Of a DNA stretch of 64,000 nt, positions 43,585-53,575 are shown piece by piece (within the stretch, counting starts at the first letter, position 1; each line of letters begins with the position of its first letter). Under the pieces are notes generated by a model, which was given only the letters and a program-made list of their open reading frames with translations, had not been told where the DNA came from and did no database searches. The stretch comes from Branchipolynoe longqiensis (taxonomy: Eukaryota > Annelida > Polychaeta > Phyllodocida > Polynoidae). The translations under genes were made by a program, and so were the position numbers. The DNA lies in the NCBI GenBank assembly GCA_030323885.1, contig CM059197.1, positions 30,704,709 through 30,768,708 of the forward strand, written 5' to 3'.

Positions 43585-43904
43585 TTAAGATAGGAACACC
43601 GGCAATTAATCATCCAAAGAGCATCAAAGACATCACTACTGATGACTTCCCAGTTGGTAATAGTATAGTTCTTCATATTTGTAGATTTCCCGCAAGAGCA
43701 GATGACAATTTGATCAGAGCAGACGACATAATATATTATAACAACAGTGAGTGGCAACTGTGTTAGCACGGCCTTCTGGGCCTGTATGCATGGGTCTGTG
43801 TTAGCGGCTTTTGGTGTTACAGCCTGATAGCATTTAGCTATCACTGAGGTTGGGAAATATGTCAAGCGGTATGCAGGAGCGCGTAACACTTTGATTATAG
43901 CTAA
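43585..43904. other. Unassigned DNA left of the tandem array
   Basis: Open frames exist on both strands (e.g. 43560-43766 plus) but show no known motif. It might be an inverted 5' piece of the LINE, which I cannot show. Confidence 0.25.
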
Positions 43905-44535
43905 ACGTGACGTTATTTATAGATTTGGGAAATCCCTCGATTCGACAATATAAATAACACTGCCAATGCGGCGGTGGTGTTAATATCGGTTCGAATTTAG
44001 GGTTAAATTGATAAAAATTTGACTTATTGCGTATGTAATTCTGTTAAATATGATAGCATTGAATAGATTTGGGCCTAATATATTGCCGCTGATGCGGCGG
44101 CGGTGGCGAACGATAGTACGGATATCGACGTCCATGCGGCGGTGGCGATTTGTTTACTTTATATTCGTCGATTCGAAAATATTAATATCAGCGCGGGTGT
44201 GGCGGCAGCGTTAATCTCGCTTCGATTATAGGGTTAATTTAATAAAATTTCACTATTTGACTGTCACTCTGTTAAATATGATAGCATTGAATAGATTTGG
44301 GCCAAATATATTGCCGCCGATGCAGCGGCGGCGGGTGACGACAGAATGGATATCGACGTCCATGTGGCGGCGGCGATTTGTTTACTTACATTCGTCGATT
44401 CGAAAATATTAATATCGCCGCCGTTGCGGGGGCAGCATTAATCTCGCTTCGATTTTCGGGTTAATTTAATAAAATTTCACTATTTGACTATGTAACTCTG
44501 TTAAATATGACAGCATTGAATAGATTTGGCCCTAA
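43905..44535 (+). repeat. ~230-bp tandem repeat, about 2.7 copies, CGG-rich core
   Basis: The landmark GTTAAATATGATAGCATTGA occurs at about 44043, 44273 and 44502 (the last with GACAGC). Each unit also has a GGCGGCGG core, CGTCGATTCGAAAATATTAA and TCTCGCTTCGATT. Confidence 0.88.
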
Positions 44536-45100
44536 TCAGTACCTAACACCTCCTGTAAACCAGCTATGGAACGGGTTTACCGTAACCTAGTTTAAGCTTG
44601 TGGTGTTAGCCCTATCACTGACTCATGCATAGCGACTTTTCGGCGCTAAACCAGAAATCCCGTCTAAACGCGTTTTGTCTCGCTAACACCGCATCATGCA
44701 TATGGGCCCAGTTTGCCTGCGCGTCTAACCCCCTCTGCCCCCCACACACACACACCTCCCTCCTCCAACCACAACCACTGACCGGCTACTACAACCCTGT
44801 TCTGCCTCCACCTATATGTATGCGTTGTACTGTATGTAAGCCAGCAACCCCCGCGCCCCCCCCCCCCCTTTGCCTGGGAGCGTCCATTAGCCACACAACT
44901 AACAGATCGTCGACACAATCCGCAAAGGTAGAAATCTGCGAACCCCTTAACAATACACAGGAGAAGCTGCAGAGTTCACGGGGATTGGGGGGGGGGGGGG
45001 CCTCACGTGGTACATAAGGGCCAGGACAGTACCAAGTGCACCATGGTAACGATGGACATGTGACTGAATAATTAGTGCACATGCCCAAGCAGCCTAAAAC
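44536..45100. other. Unassigned DNA with C- and G-runs
   Basis: C-run near 44860 and G-run near 44987. Proline-rich frames here are low-complexity artefacts. Confidence 0.4.
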
Positions 45101-45254
45101 TTAAAGTTGCATAGTCTGATGCTTTTGAGTTTCTGCTAATTTCTGAGATAAATATATTATATTAATTTAATCGTTATAATCTACTCTACTTTAGTTTGAA
45201 GTAACTTTGATGCGCGAAAAGGAAGAAGGCAAGGCGCGGGTGGGAAAAAAAGGC

Positions 45255-45264
45255 GCTTTATTTA
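45255..45264 (-). terminator. Poly(A) signal of the gag unit
   Basis: AATAAA on the minus strand within GTTAAATAAAGC, ~40 bp before the GC-rich insert ends. It suits a minus-strand transcript ending near 45215-45240. Confidence 0.45.
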
Positions 45265-45566
45265 ACGCCTCAGACAACAAGAAAATAAGCAACTATGTAC
45301 AACAAGTCAAATGCGGTGAAAGCAAGGATAAAAAAGGGCTCATAAGGAGCAGAGGTAATCTTAGAGTAAATGAGCTCAGGGGAGCTTGAAATGTTCGGGT
45401 GAGGGGCGCCGAAGAGCCCTCCACCAAAAAAGGAGGAGACGGCTCGAGGCGCGCCCGAGGGGGCGGGGCGGGGCATGGAGGCATGCACCGCCTCTGAGGT
45501 CCAGGGGATGCTGTGGTGAGGGGCACCCGCTGTCGGGGGCTTGGGCGTCGTGATGAGTCGGGGGGC

Positions 45567-45962
45567 CTACGGCAACAGGGATGCGGGCGGCCAAAAAGTT
45601 GGGGAGGCCCGCTCCCTGGAGGAGGTGCGGCGAGGGTCGGAGAGGGGGGCGGCGAAGTCATCAGGGCTGGGGAGGGTGGGGATCGGGGGAGGGTCGGGTG
45701 GGTTGAGGAAGGCGGTGTCGTGGAGGTCGTGATGGTCGGCGTGATGGTCGGCGGCTGTGGTGTCTAGGGAGGTTTTGTGGTCAGTGTGGGCGGCATCTGG
45801 GGCCTGCGGCACGGGGTGATGGTTCCCGGCTGTGTCCTGGGTGGCGTTTCGGTCAGTGGTCATTACGGGGTTGTCGGTGGTGGTCAAGGGGTTGTCGGCA
45901 GAGGTGTAGGTGAGGCGACGGTTATGGCCCCCCGGGCCGGCCGGGCGAGGCCGGCGGATCAA
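45567..45962 (-). pseudogene. Downstream frame of the gag unit (Asp/His/Pro-rich)
   Basis: A 131-codon frame overlapping the gag stop in another register. It is compositionally biased (TTAADHHADHHDLHD), with no recognised domain. It may be the gag C-terminal extension after a further frameshift, or untranslated sequence. Confidence 0.35.
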
Positions 45963-47106
45963 AAATCCGCTGAGGCGGCCGGGGTCTGGCGCTCACGGGG
46001 GGTCTGGCGCTCACGGGCTTGTTTGGTGAGGCACAGGGCCTCGCTGTGCATGGTCAGTATTCGCCTCACGTTAGCACAGTAGGCACATATGTGCCGGTGT
46101 CTGGCCCTCGCCTCGCCGTGGGCCTCCCCGATGGCAGCCCGATCGCACGAGGTGGGCTCACGGTTCCAGTCGGCGCAGGGAGCCCCGTGAGCCTCTCGGT
46201 TGTAGGTGAGGCGGCTGTCGGCTTGGGTCCGGGGCTGCTGTGCGCCTCGGGGGAGGTCCGCGTCTCGGGTGGCTGGTGCTGTCGGGACGGCCTGGGGGGC
46301 GGGCATGGTGAGAACCTCCATTCTCACCATGTTCAGGGCGACCGGGTCGTGCCACCCCTGGGGGAGTCTACCGTCCGCTATCCAGGTGAAGACGGTCTCC
46401 GAGTAGAGTAGCGGCAGACGGTAGCCCAGGGGTAGAGGAGGTTGTCGCGGAGGACTGTGAGGGCGTGGTGGTTCAGGCCCGGGAGGGAGTGCGCGGGGAA
46501 GGCAGGGTGGCTAAGGAGGGTGAGGAGGGCGAGGCTGTACTCGTCCTTGGTCGCCTCCCCCCGCTTGACCGGCTTCCGCTCGGGGCCTCTCTCGACGAGG
46601 TCAGAGGGGAAGAGGTAGTCGGGGGAGATGCCTTTCCTCCTCCCGCGATGTTGCGCCTCGGCCGACGCGAGGATCTCCCTCACGGCGTCGGCCGCGGAAG
46701 CCGGGGTGTGCTCGACTTCGTCCTGGTCGTAGGGAGGTGCGGGAGCCGGCGTCTGGAAGGTGCGGCGCGTGTACCGCTCGTACTGGGGATGCACCGCCCC
46801 CGGGAGCAGTGCCTGAGGTGGGGGCGGTGGGTGAGCTCCCCCGGCTACATGCGCCCGAGGCGCCAGGGTGGGCGGTGAGGTGTAGGCCGGGCGCCGGCTC
46901 GCCGCGGGCGGGGTCGTCTCCTGGGTGCCGTGGGAGGTGCCGCAGTCGAGGGCGTCGAGGCGTGTTGTTATGTGCCCCAGCGCCTGTAGGATGGAGGCCA
47001 TGTTGGCGTCGACGCCCGCAGCCCAGTCACCTGAGGGGCGGTTGCGAGGCACCGGGGGGGAGCCCGGGCCCGAGGGGGCAGGTGAGGCGGCCTCTGGCGT
47101 GCCCAT
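45959..47106 (-). pseudogene. DIRS/Ngaro-type gag-like ORF1, frameshifted
   Basis: The start chosen is the ATG at 47104-47106 (MGTPEAASPAP); the longer open frame above it is K-element sequence. Order: Pro/Ala-rich N-terminus; a conserved block YSLALLTLLSHPAFPAHSLP with WATVCRYS; after a frameshift, ETVFTWIADGRLPQGW, then MVRMEVLTMPAPQA. A zinc-finger-like end follows, PCADWNRE..SC...HRHICAYC with later H and C, a spacing typical of DIRS-type ORF1. Gag proteins package the RNA. The break is a 4-bp duplication (TACTCTACTC for TACTC) near 46400-46410. No RT, RNase H or recombinase is near. Family call is from motif recall, not a search. Confidence 0.62.
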
Positions 47107-47348
47107 GGCAGCCCTCCGGACTCCCCGGCGTCCTATGCAGCAAAAAATGCCTAATAAGTGCACCAGTATAAGTTGAATATGTAGAATCAAATCTAGATAA
47201 GTGTTTTGGTTTTGAAAATTTGATGTTTTCATCGGGCTATGCAACTTTAAAAGAAAGCCCGCGTTTCTGAAGCCGCACAAAAAACCTGGACATGCCGAAT
47301 ATAACCTTAAGGTTCCATAACCAGACGGGTTTTGTTTGGACGGCTACA

Positions 47349-47575
47349 CAGTAAAACCTCTCTATACTGACCCCTCCACAGATCGACTACTCCAGCATTG
47401 AAAACAAGCCCTCTCGCGGGAGCTTATACGTTATGGGCAGAATAAAAAAAATAATAAAAAAAATATCGATCGCTTTATTTGGGTCCCAAAAATACGATTG
47501 TAAAGATATTCTAACTCTCTAACCCGACCACCTCCATAAATGGACCACTTAAAGTCGGTCCTATGGTCGGCCGGT
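47349..47575. mobile_element. P5, pogo-like MITE without right end
   Basis: CAGTAAAACCTCTCTATACT at left and the P4-type interior (CGACCACCTCCATAAATGG). The right end is replaced by a 139-bp duplication. Confidence 0.65.
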
Positions 47576-47812
47576 ATAACACAAGGGAGGGCTAGTACCT
47601 GGCACACTGGACATGGTTTTAGCGGCTTGTCACTACTGGCACATGTCCACCGTTCAGGCTCAATGTCAGGCTCAATGTGACCGGGCCTTAAGAGTGAGAG
47701 TGAGACCGGCCGGTAAAACACAAGGGAGGGCTAGTACCTGGCACACTGGACATGGTTTTAGCGGCTTGTCACTACTGGCACCTGTCCACCGTTCAGGCTC
47801 AATGTTTGGCTG
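47571..47812 (+). repeat. 139-bp tandem duplication
   Basis: CCGGTATAACACAAGGGAGG at 47571 and CCGGTAAAACACAAGGGAGG at 47710. Both continue TGGCACACTGGACATGGTTT and CACCGTTCAGGCTCAATG. Confidence 0.9.
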
Positions 47813-47939
47813 CCTGGTCGCCCGCCAAATATTGCCGCCAGAAGGCAGCATTTCAGGTGCGTGGGTGGGGTAGGTGCGGGTCGGGGTAGGGTTGGGTGTG
47901 TGGGGAGGCTAAGCGCCATAACGCTGGGTATTGCTACAA

Positions 47940-48217
47940 ACTTGGGAGATCATGGGATTTGAACCCTGGTCGAGTCAAACCAATGACTTAAAAATTGATA
48001 TTTGTTGCTGCCTAGCCTGGCGCTTGGCATTATTAGGATAGGGCAAGGACTGGTTGGCTCAGTTTCAGGATAATGTGACTGAGTGGGATATCAGGTCATT
48101 GTGCTGGCGACTTGGTCTCCCAGTGGGACAGCACTATGAAGTTACCATGAGTCACCAGTCGGTACCCAACCTGATATAATCTTAGATGTTGCCAGGACAT
48201 AAAACTCCAACAATCAG
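47940..48217 (+). mobile_element. tSINE-A, head partly lost
   Basis: Starts at the type 1 head's B box (GGGATTTGAACCCTGGTCG) and is complete to the tail. Confidence 0.85.
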
Positions 48218-48704
48218 GTGCGTGGGTGGGGTGGGTGGGATGGGGGTGGGAGTAGGAGGGAGGGAGGGGTCTAAGCACTGTAACGCTGGGTCATGGTACA
48301 AACTGCCCGAGTGAGCAGCTCGGCAAGTGGGGAAGTAGGTGAGGGGTGTGACATGAAACATGTGGGCGCGGGTACCAGTGTGCCGACCTTAACTCGGTTG
48401 TGTGTGTGTGTGTGTTGGGGAGGTGTGTGTGTGTGGGGGGGGCGTTGAGGCAGGTGAGGCTTCGGTGTTGGGGGCTGAACGTGACCCAATCATCATTAAT
48501 TCCAACATTGCCCGCTAGGGTCTTCCCGTCACGGGTGGTGTGGCGCATGCGTCATGGTGCGCCAACGCCACGGGGAGAGCTGGGGGTGTGTGTGTGGTGT
48601 GTGTGTGTGGGGGGGGCAGAGGTACTCGGAGACAGGTATGTGCCGGTAGGGATCGTATTGGTGTGAGTGGGTGTTGTGTTGGTTTGTGTGTGTGTGGGTG
48701 GTTG
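48218..48704. other. G- and GT-rich low-complexity DNA
   Basis: (GTGGG)n and (GT)n tracts at 48218-48270, 48398-48445 and 48583-48705. The short stretch GGTGCGTGGGTGGGGT occurs at both 47854 and 48217. Confidence 0.55.
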
Positions 48705-48766
48705 ATTGGTTGTTGGGGTTTTAAGTATTGGTAAGATCTAAGGTTATATCAGGACGGGTACCGCCT
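48705..48766 (-). mobile_element. tSINE-A tail-only fragment
   Basis: GGTTGTTGGGGTTTTAAGTA and CATATCAGG-like TTATATCAGGACGGGTACCG, directly followed by FB15 (28 bp on). Confidence 0.7.
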
Positions 48767-48793
48767 TTTGTACACCTTACGGCGAAACTGTAA

Positions 48794-49151
48794 AGCTGAG
48801 ATTCCATATACATGCTCTGCGGTATGCGGTATGCGAATGCGACAAAAAAAGGCAAAGCATATAAATACACAGTGGTGCTTCCATATGTCCAAATGCGAAT
48901 ATGAACGCGAAAGCAAATGCGGCAAGTGGATCGCTACATGGACCGATCAATGCGAATGCGAATGTGAATGCGAATGTGAATGTGAATGTGAATGCAAATG
49001 CAAATGCAAATGCTGCTGCATTTGCCATAGAACAAAGAGGAACTTTGACTTTCCTTCACAAATTCGTAGAAAGAAAGACCGAAAATCGCCACGATATCTA
49101 TGCCGCATTTGCATGCCGCATTCCGCATACCGCGTATATGGAATCTTAGCC
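48794..49151. mobile_element. FB15, fold-back MITE with AATGCG words
   Basis: Left AGCTGAGATTCCATATAC; right reverses to GGCTAAGATTCCATATACG. TAA at 48791-48793 and 49152-49154. The centre (about 48949-49020) is (AATGYG/AATGTG)n-(AAATGC)n; flanks have GCGGTATGCGG and its inverse. It lacks the CCCTGTCACAC end but shares the insertion footprint and word-built interior. Confidence 0.78.
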
Positions 49152-49154
49152 TAA

Positions 49155-49564
49155 GGGTTGGCGACCCTGGCACTAAGCATCGTCAGAACCCATACCGTAT
49201 CGCCGCCATTTAGACATAGGGCCATTGTGGTGTGAACATTTACCGCCAAACAAGTCTGTTCTCTGTTATGATAAATCACTTCTCCTGGGCCTTGACCCCT
49301 CACCGACATCCCCGGCACTGACCCCAAAGTCCAAGGTGAAGGTCGCCTATGACAAAGTAACACTACCCCTCCGGTGGGTGACCGTATCTTACCCAGGGCC
49401 TCACCTTGAGGTGACCTCTGACCCCAAGCTTGATGAGTTCTATCCAAAGGCCGGAGAGGCAACCCTTCGCGTGTGGCCGCATGGTGGCGCCACATGTATA
49501 GACCTATTTCATATGACGTCAGCATAGGTATCTAGGTCAGTGCCCGCACCTTTTGGCTGCAGGA
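49155..49564. other. Unassigned DNA with AGGTCA-like half sites
   Basis: An open plus frame at 49225-49527 lacks a domain. The strings CAAGGTGAAGGTCGCC, CACCTTGAGGTGACCTCTGA and CTTGACCCC recur as AGGTCA-like half sites; significance unknown. Confidence 0.3.
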
Positions 49565-50240
49565 CAACACACTGTCACACTGCAAACTCAATGGCTATGA
49601 GCAATCTTCATACAGAAAAAGTGAAATATCTCTAAAACCACACGACCTAGAAGCAAACAGCTTGGAACACATATAGAAAACATATTCAATGAATAGATTA
49701 TATTAAATTTATAAAGTTAGGCTTCTGAATTTTTATAAATTTTGAATAAAACTAACGTTTTGCACTGCGCGTACTGGCAAACTCAATGCATTGTCAATTG
49801 CCGTGAGCAATCTTCGTACAGAAAAAGTTAAATATCTCTAAAACCACACCACCTAGAAGCAACCCGTTTGGAAGACTTATAGAAAACATTCAATGAATAG
49901 ATTATATTAAATTTATAAGGTTAGGCTTCTGCATTTCTATTAATTTTGAATAAAACTAACGTTTTGCACTGCGCGTACCGGCAAACTCAATGCATTGTCA
50001 ATGGCCGTGAGCAACCTTCATACAGAAAAAGTTAAATATCTCTAAAACTACACCACCTAGATGCAACCTGCTTGGAAGACATATAGAAAACATATTCAAC
50101 AAATAGATTATATTAAATTAAAAAGGTTAGGGTTCTGCATTTCTATGAATTTTGAATAAAATAAACATTTTGCACTGCGTGTACCGGCAAACTCAATGGC
50201 AGTGTGCCTTCGTTCTGCATCCAAGCTGCGCACGCATACA
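49565..50240 (+). repeat. ~200-bp tandem array (3+ units) derived from a T element
   Basis: CGGCAAACTCAATG recurs at about 49778, 49980 and 50189 with CATACAGAAAAAGT, AACCACACCACCTAG and AAAACTAACGTTTTGCACTG in each unit. The same unit occurs once inside T1 (3213-3440). Confidence 0.87.
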
Positions 50241-50378
50241 CAATGTTTATAAACATTGAAAGGGGTCTATGGTGGATGCTGTGTGAGTGATTTGGGGTTA
50301 TAGGTCCTAGCAACACCAATTTAGGGAAACTTAGCGATGTACTTCAGGTAGTATAGTATGGTCGTAGAACACAGGTGT

Positions 50379-50690
50379 TGTTTGTTTGTTTTACGTCCTA
50401 GCAACATCTAAGGTCATATGAGGATGGGTACCGACTTGTGACAGTGCGCACTCATGACGACTTTATAGTGCTGCCCACTGGGAAATCAGGCCTCCAGCAC
50501 CATGACCTGGTATCCCACTCAGTCACATTATCCTGATACTGAGCGAACCAGTCCTTTCCCTAACCTAGTAATGCCGAGCTCCAGGCTAGGAAGTGACAAG
50601 TATCAATTTTTAAGTCATTGGTTTGACTCGACCAGTGTTCGAACCCACAAACTCATGGTTTCGGATCCCCCGATCTCCCAAAACAGGGTT
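50379..50690 (-). mobile_element. tSINE-A, nearly full, head type 1
   Basis: Tail GTTTGTTTTACGTCCTAGC to a disrupted head (GTTCGAACCCACAAACTCAT). Confidence 0.83.
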
Positions 50691-51547
50691 TAAAAATATA
50701 TGATCTTTTGGTCGTGATAGACAAGCTTGGAATCATATCAATATCTGAGGTGACGTAGTTGGGGACTATTGTTATGTAATAGCGATGCAATGTGTGCCCA
50801 CACGCTGTGTGACATAAATAACTATGTGGAAATGTTATGACGCATGGTGACCGGGATTGTGGTAGGATGTCCGGATATTAAGATACGGTTATGAATTACA
50901 GAAATGTTCCTTCCATGCACCAGGAAGAGTGCAAATGGAGGAGGAGCATATATTAATGTTTATTGTAACTGTATGACGATTACTTGTTTCCACTGGACCG
51001 CTGGGTAAGCACACGCAGCCATTCTCCATATATTATGGACACCACCTGAACTGGGGCTTGAGTGGCAGGTGCCTCTCTTGGGTGCCACCCCTCCCAGGCT
51101 GCAGAGGTGTCTGATTGGCTGGCTGTGTGAGCCCAGTCACCCTTGTACTCCTAACACTTGCTATCCAGACAGACTTACTCTAGAGATACCAAAAGAAGCA
51201 GTTCACCACTGAGCTGTGTGTAATACCCATAGGACTTAGGTTCAATGTGCTATAGGTACTGCTTAGACTGAACAAGCAGGAACCATGTGGGTCTGTGTGG
51301 CAGGTTGTAAGTGAGTCAGGGTGGCAGGTCACTAGTAGGTGAACAAGAGTTGTAGCAATAAAGCTCAACCTTATCACTGTCAATCTTGCATGACTTGTCT
51401 TCCCTTTCTTACTTATGAGTTGTTTTGGTATTCAGTGGGGGTGAGGGGGGGGGGTGTGAGAAACTGGTAGACAGTTGCCAGGATCCTCCTGATAGTAGTG
51501 AGTATTAGATGAGTAACTGCGATCGATGGCCAGCAGTAATTCTTCAA
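50691..51547. other. Unassigned DNA
   Basis: No repeat or coding signal; a short G-run near 51447-51456. Confidence 0.35.
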
Positions 51548-51592
51548 GGGGACGGACGCTCAACTCATTTGGCCACACCGTCTGGTCACACA
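51548..51592 (-). mobile_element. tSINE-A head fragment
   Basis: GGGGACGGACGCTCAACTCA then TTTGGCCACACCGTCTGG; type 1 head only. Confidence 0.6.
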
Positions 51593-51751
51593 GGTCCTGT
51601 TCAGAACTGTAAATAATGCAAGTCAGAATAGCAAATACACACATATCCAGTGAATTACCGCTAACTATAATTGCAAATGGTCATGAGGTATGTATAGTAA
51701 AGTTTGTGTTTCCCAGGAAAGCTGCCTGATGCCTGGTGTAGTAGCTGATCA

Positions 51752-51946
51752 TACCCCAGTCACATGACAGCTTGCGACCACTTTGCGACCACCGTAGACC
51801 ACAGAACCCACAGTCACCAGTGACATCCTTGCGACCAAAACAATGATTGCCGATGTCTGGGCGTCACTGGTGACCGTGGGTTCTTTGGTCTAAAGTGGTC
51901 ACAAAGTGGTAGCAAAGTGGTCGCAAGTTGTAGTGTGACTGGGGCT
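51752..51946. mobile_element. FB12, short fold-back MITE with TTGCGACC words
   Basis: Left TACCCCAGTCACATGACAGC, right reverses to AGCCCCAGTCACACTACAAC. Interior TTGCGACCACTTTGCGACC faces its inverse. No duplication seen. Relative of FB11. Confidence 0.75.
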
Positions 51947-51990
51947 TGCATGGCAGCTGCGTGGCAACTGCGTGGCAGATCTGTGGCAGC

Positions 51991-52336
51991 TTAAAGTTGC
52001 ATAGACCAATGGTGTTGCCTTTCTGACATATAATTTGATAAATATATTAGGCTGAATATTATAATTTATGTTACTTTTATTCTAAAGGGTTAACTTTTTT
52101 TCAAAAGGGTTAACTTTTATTCTAAAGGGTTAACTTGTATTCTAAAGGGTTAATTTCTATTCTAAAGGGTTAGCTTTTATTTTAAAGCGTTAACTTTGAT
52201 TCTAAAGGGTTAACTTTTATTCTAAAGGGTTAGCTTTTATTCTAAAAGGTTAACTTTTACTCTAACGAGCTAACTATTATTCTAAAGAGTTAACTTTTAT
52301 TCTAAAGGGTTAACTTTTATTCTAAAGGGTTAACTT
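51991..52336 (+). mobile_element. K8, K MITE disrupted by a 20-bp minisatellite
   Basis: Left end TTAAAGTTGCATAGACCAAT and K-like interior to 52070. The remaining part is replaced by the tandem array at 52070-52335. No right end. Confidence 0.68.
52070..52335 (+). repeat. 20-bp minisatellite, about 13 copies
   Basis: Unit TCTAAAGGGTTAACTTTTAT. It matches the K interior, whose reverse reads GTAACTTTTATTTTAAATGG then CTAACTTTT, so the array probably grew from K sequence. Confidence 0.92.
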
Positions 52337-52339
52337 TGG

Positions 52340-52406
52340 AGTTGGAACCTGGGGGTTCGAATCCCACGATCTACCAAAACGAGCGCTCAACTCATTCGGC
52401 TGATGA
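52340..52406 (-). mobile_element. tSINE-A head fragment
   Basis: GGGGGTTCGAATCCCACGAT to CTCAACTCATTCGGC, type 1 head. Confidence 0.6.
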
Positions 52407-52582
52407 TGTCAGATAAAGGGGAAGACTGGGTCGTGACTTTGCGGCTTTAATTGGATTGTGTAGTGAGTGTAGACGGTGGGTGTATAATTAAGCAGACTCG
52501 CGTCGACACGGCACGTGTCTTCGCGTCTGGTTGAGATCAGTCCCGATTGACAGGTAATCATTACACGCGATACCACACGCCC

Positions 52583-52912
52583 TCCTGGCGCCGAATCGGT
52601 AGAGCGCAGTCCTCCTGTGCGGTAGGTCGGGAGTTCAATTCCCGGTCGAGTCAAAACCAATGACTTACAAAATTGATACTTGTTGCTTCCTAGCCAGGCG
52701 GTCGGCATTATGGCAAGGACTGGCTGGTTCGGCGTCAGGATAATAATCTGACTGAGTGGGATATCAGTCAGGTCATGGTGTTGGCGGCCTGGTCTCCCAG
52801 TGGCCAGCACTCTAATGGCACCATGAGTGCGCACTGTCACAAGTTGGTACCTGTCCTGATTGATATGACCTTAGATGTTGGCAGGATGTAAAACTCCAAC
52901 AACCAACCAACC
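52583..52912 (+). mobile_element. tSINE-A, full length, head type 2
   Basis: Head GCGCCGAATCGGTAGAGCGC through tail to (CCAA)n. TGAT is duplicated within the tail (CCTGATTGATATGACC). Confidence 0.87.
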
Positions 52913-53052
52913 CTACTGGCGTAGTAGGAAGTGTGTTGCGTGCTGCGTGCTGCTTACCGCGTGCTGCGTGTTAAACATGCATGGTGCCGGGAGGGCATGC
53001 ATTCATTGTAGTTGTCCACACGCCCAAGTCTCCTCCCATTCTCTTCCTGTTT

Positions 53053-53262
53053 TGTTGTTGGTTGGTTGTTTGAGTTTTATGTCCTCGCAACATCTAAAGT
53101 CATATCAGGATGGGTACTGACTAACCAGTCCTTGCCATATCCTATTAAGCGCCGAGCGCCAAGTTAGGAATTGGCAAGTATAAATTTGGTAAGTCATCGG
53201 TTTGACTCGACCGGGAACCAAACTCCCGATCTCCCACACGGGAGGCCTGCGCTCTATCTATT
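53053..53262 (-). mobile_element. tSINE-A with ~120-bp internal deletion, head type 2
   Basis: The tail runs to GGGTACTGACT, then directly AACCAGTCCTTGCC, dropping the middle of the body. Confidence 0.82.
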
Positions 53263-53317
53263 GTTTAGTGGTAGTTGCCCACATGTTACTTTTATACTAC
53301 AATTCTTTCTTCGCCAT

Positions 53318-53575
53318 TAGTTGGTTGGGGGACTTACGTCCTAGCGACATCTGAGGTCATATCAGGACGAGTACCGACCGACTTGTGACAGCGCGCAACC
53401 ATGCCGGCCTTATAATGCTAACTCATGGGTTGTCGCGTCACGAAAAGGAAATGAAAATGGGAAGCGACTTGTTTACAGTTTGAATGCACTGATGCCGGCT
53501 TCATAGTGCTCTCTCACAGGGGTACCATTCCGCTGGCACCATGACCCCACTAAGCCACACTATTCTGACTTAATT
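53318..53575 (-). mobile_element. tSINE-A, diverged, headless
   Basis: ACGTCCTAGCGACATCTGAG and CGACTTGTGACAGCGCGC, then an ~80-bp foreign stretch, then GGCTTCATAGTGCTCTC and CACCATGACC. Confidence 0.65.

Larger units (their letters stand above)
45101..47250. mobile_element. K7: K-type ends enclosing a DIRS-like gag unit
   Basis: The left end (TTAAAGTTGCATAGTCTGATG, 45101-45211) and right end (about 47143-47250, ending ATGCAACTTTAA) are the two halves of one K MITE, TTAA on both outer edges. The ~150 bp that normally join them are replaced by ~1.93 kb of GC-rich sequence with a minus-strand gag. Either a retroelement inserted with loss of K sequence, or this is a longer K form with captured cargo. 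Confidence 0.75.

Noticed and set aside
43554..43889. Endonuclease part of the LINE
   Set aside because: The open frame upstream of the RT ORF shows none of the endonuclease motifs, and the inverted repeat at 43504-43540 marks the end of LINE homology.
44625..45088. Proline-rich frames on both strands
   Set aside because: Produced by C- and G-runs; no protein-like segments outside them.
46378..47280. Gag start at 47280
   Set aside because: The first 40 or so codons are K-element sequence and the next ~18 are junction sequence. The first ATG followed by gag-like sequence is at 47104-47106.
49225..49527. 100-codon plus-strand frame
   Set aside because: No domain, and it overlaps AGGTCA-like repeated words; no relative elsewhere in the window to test it.
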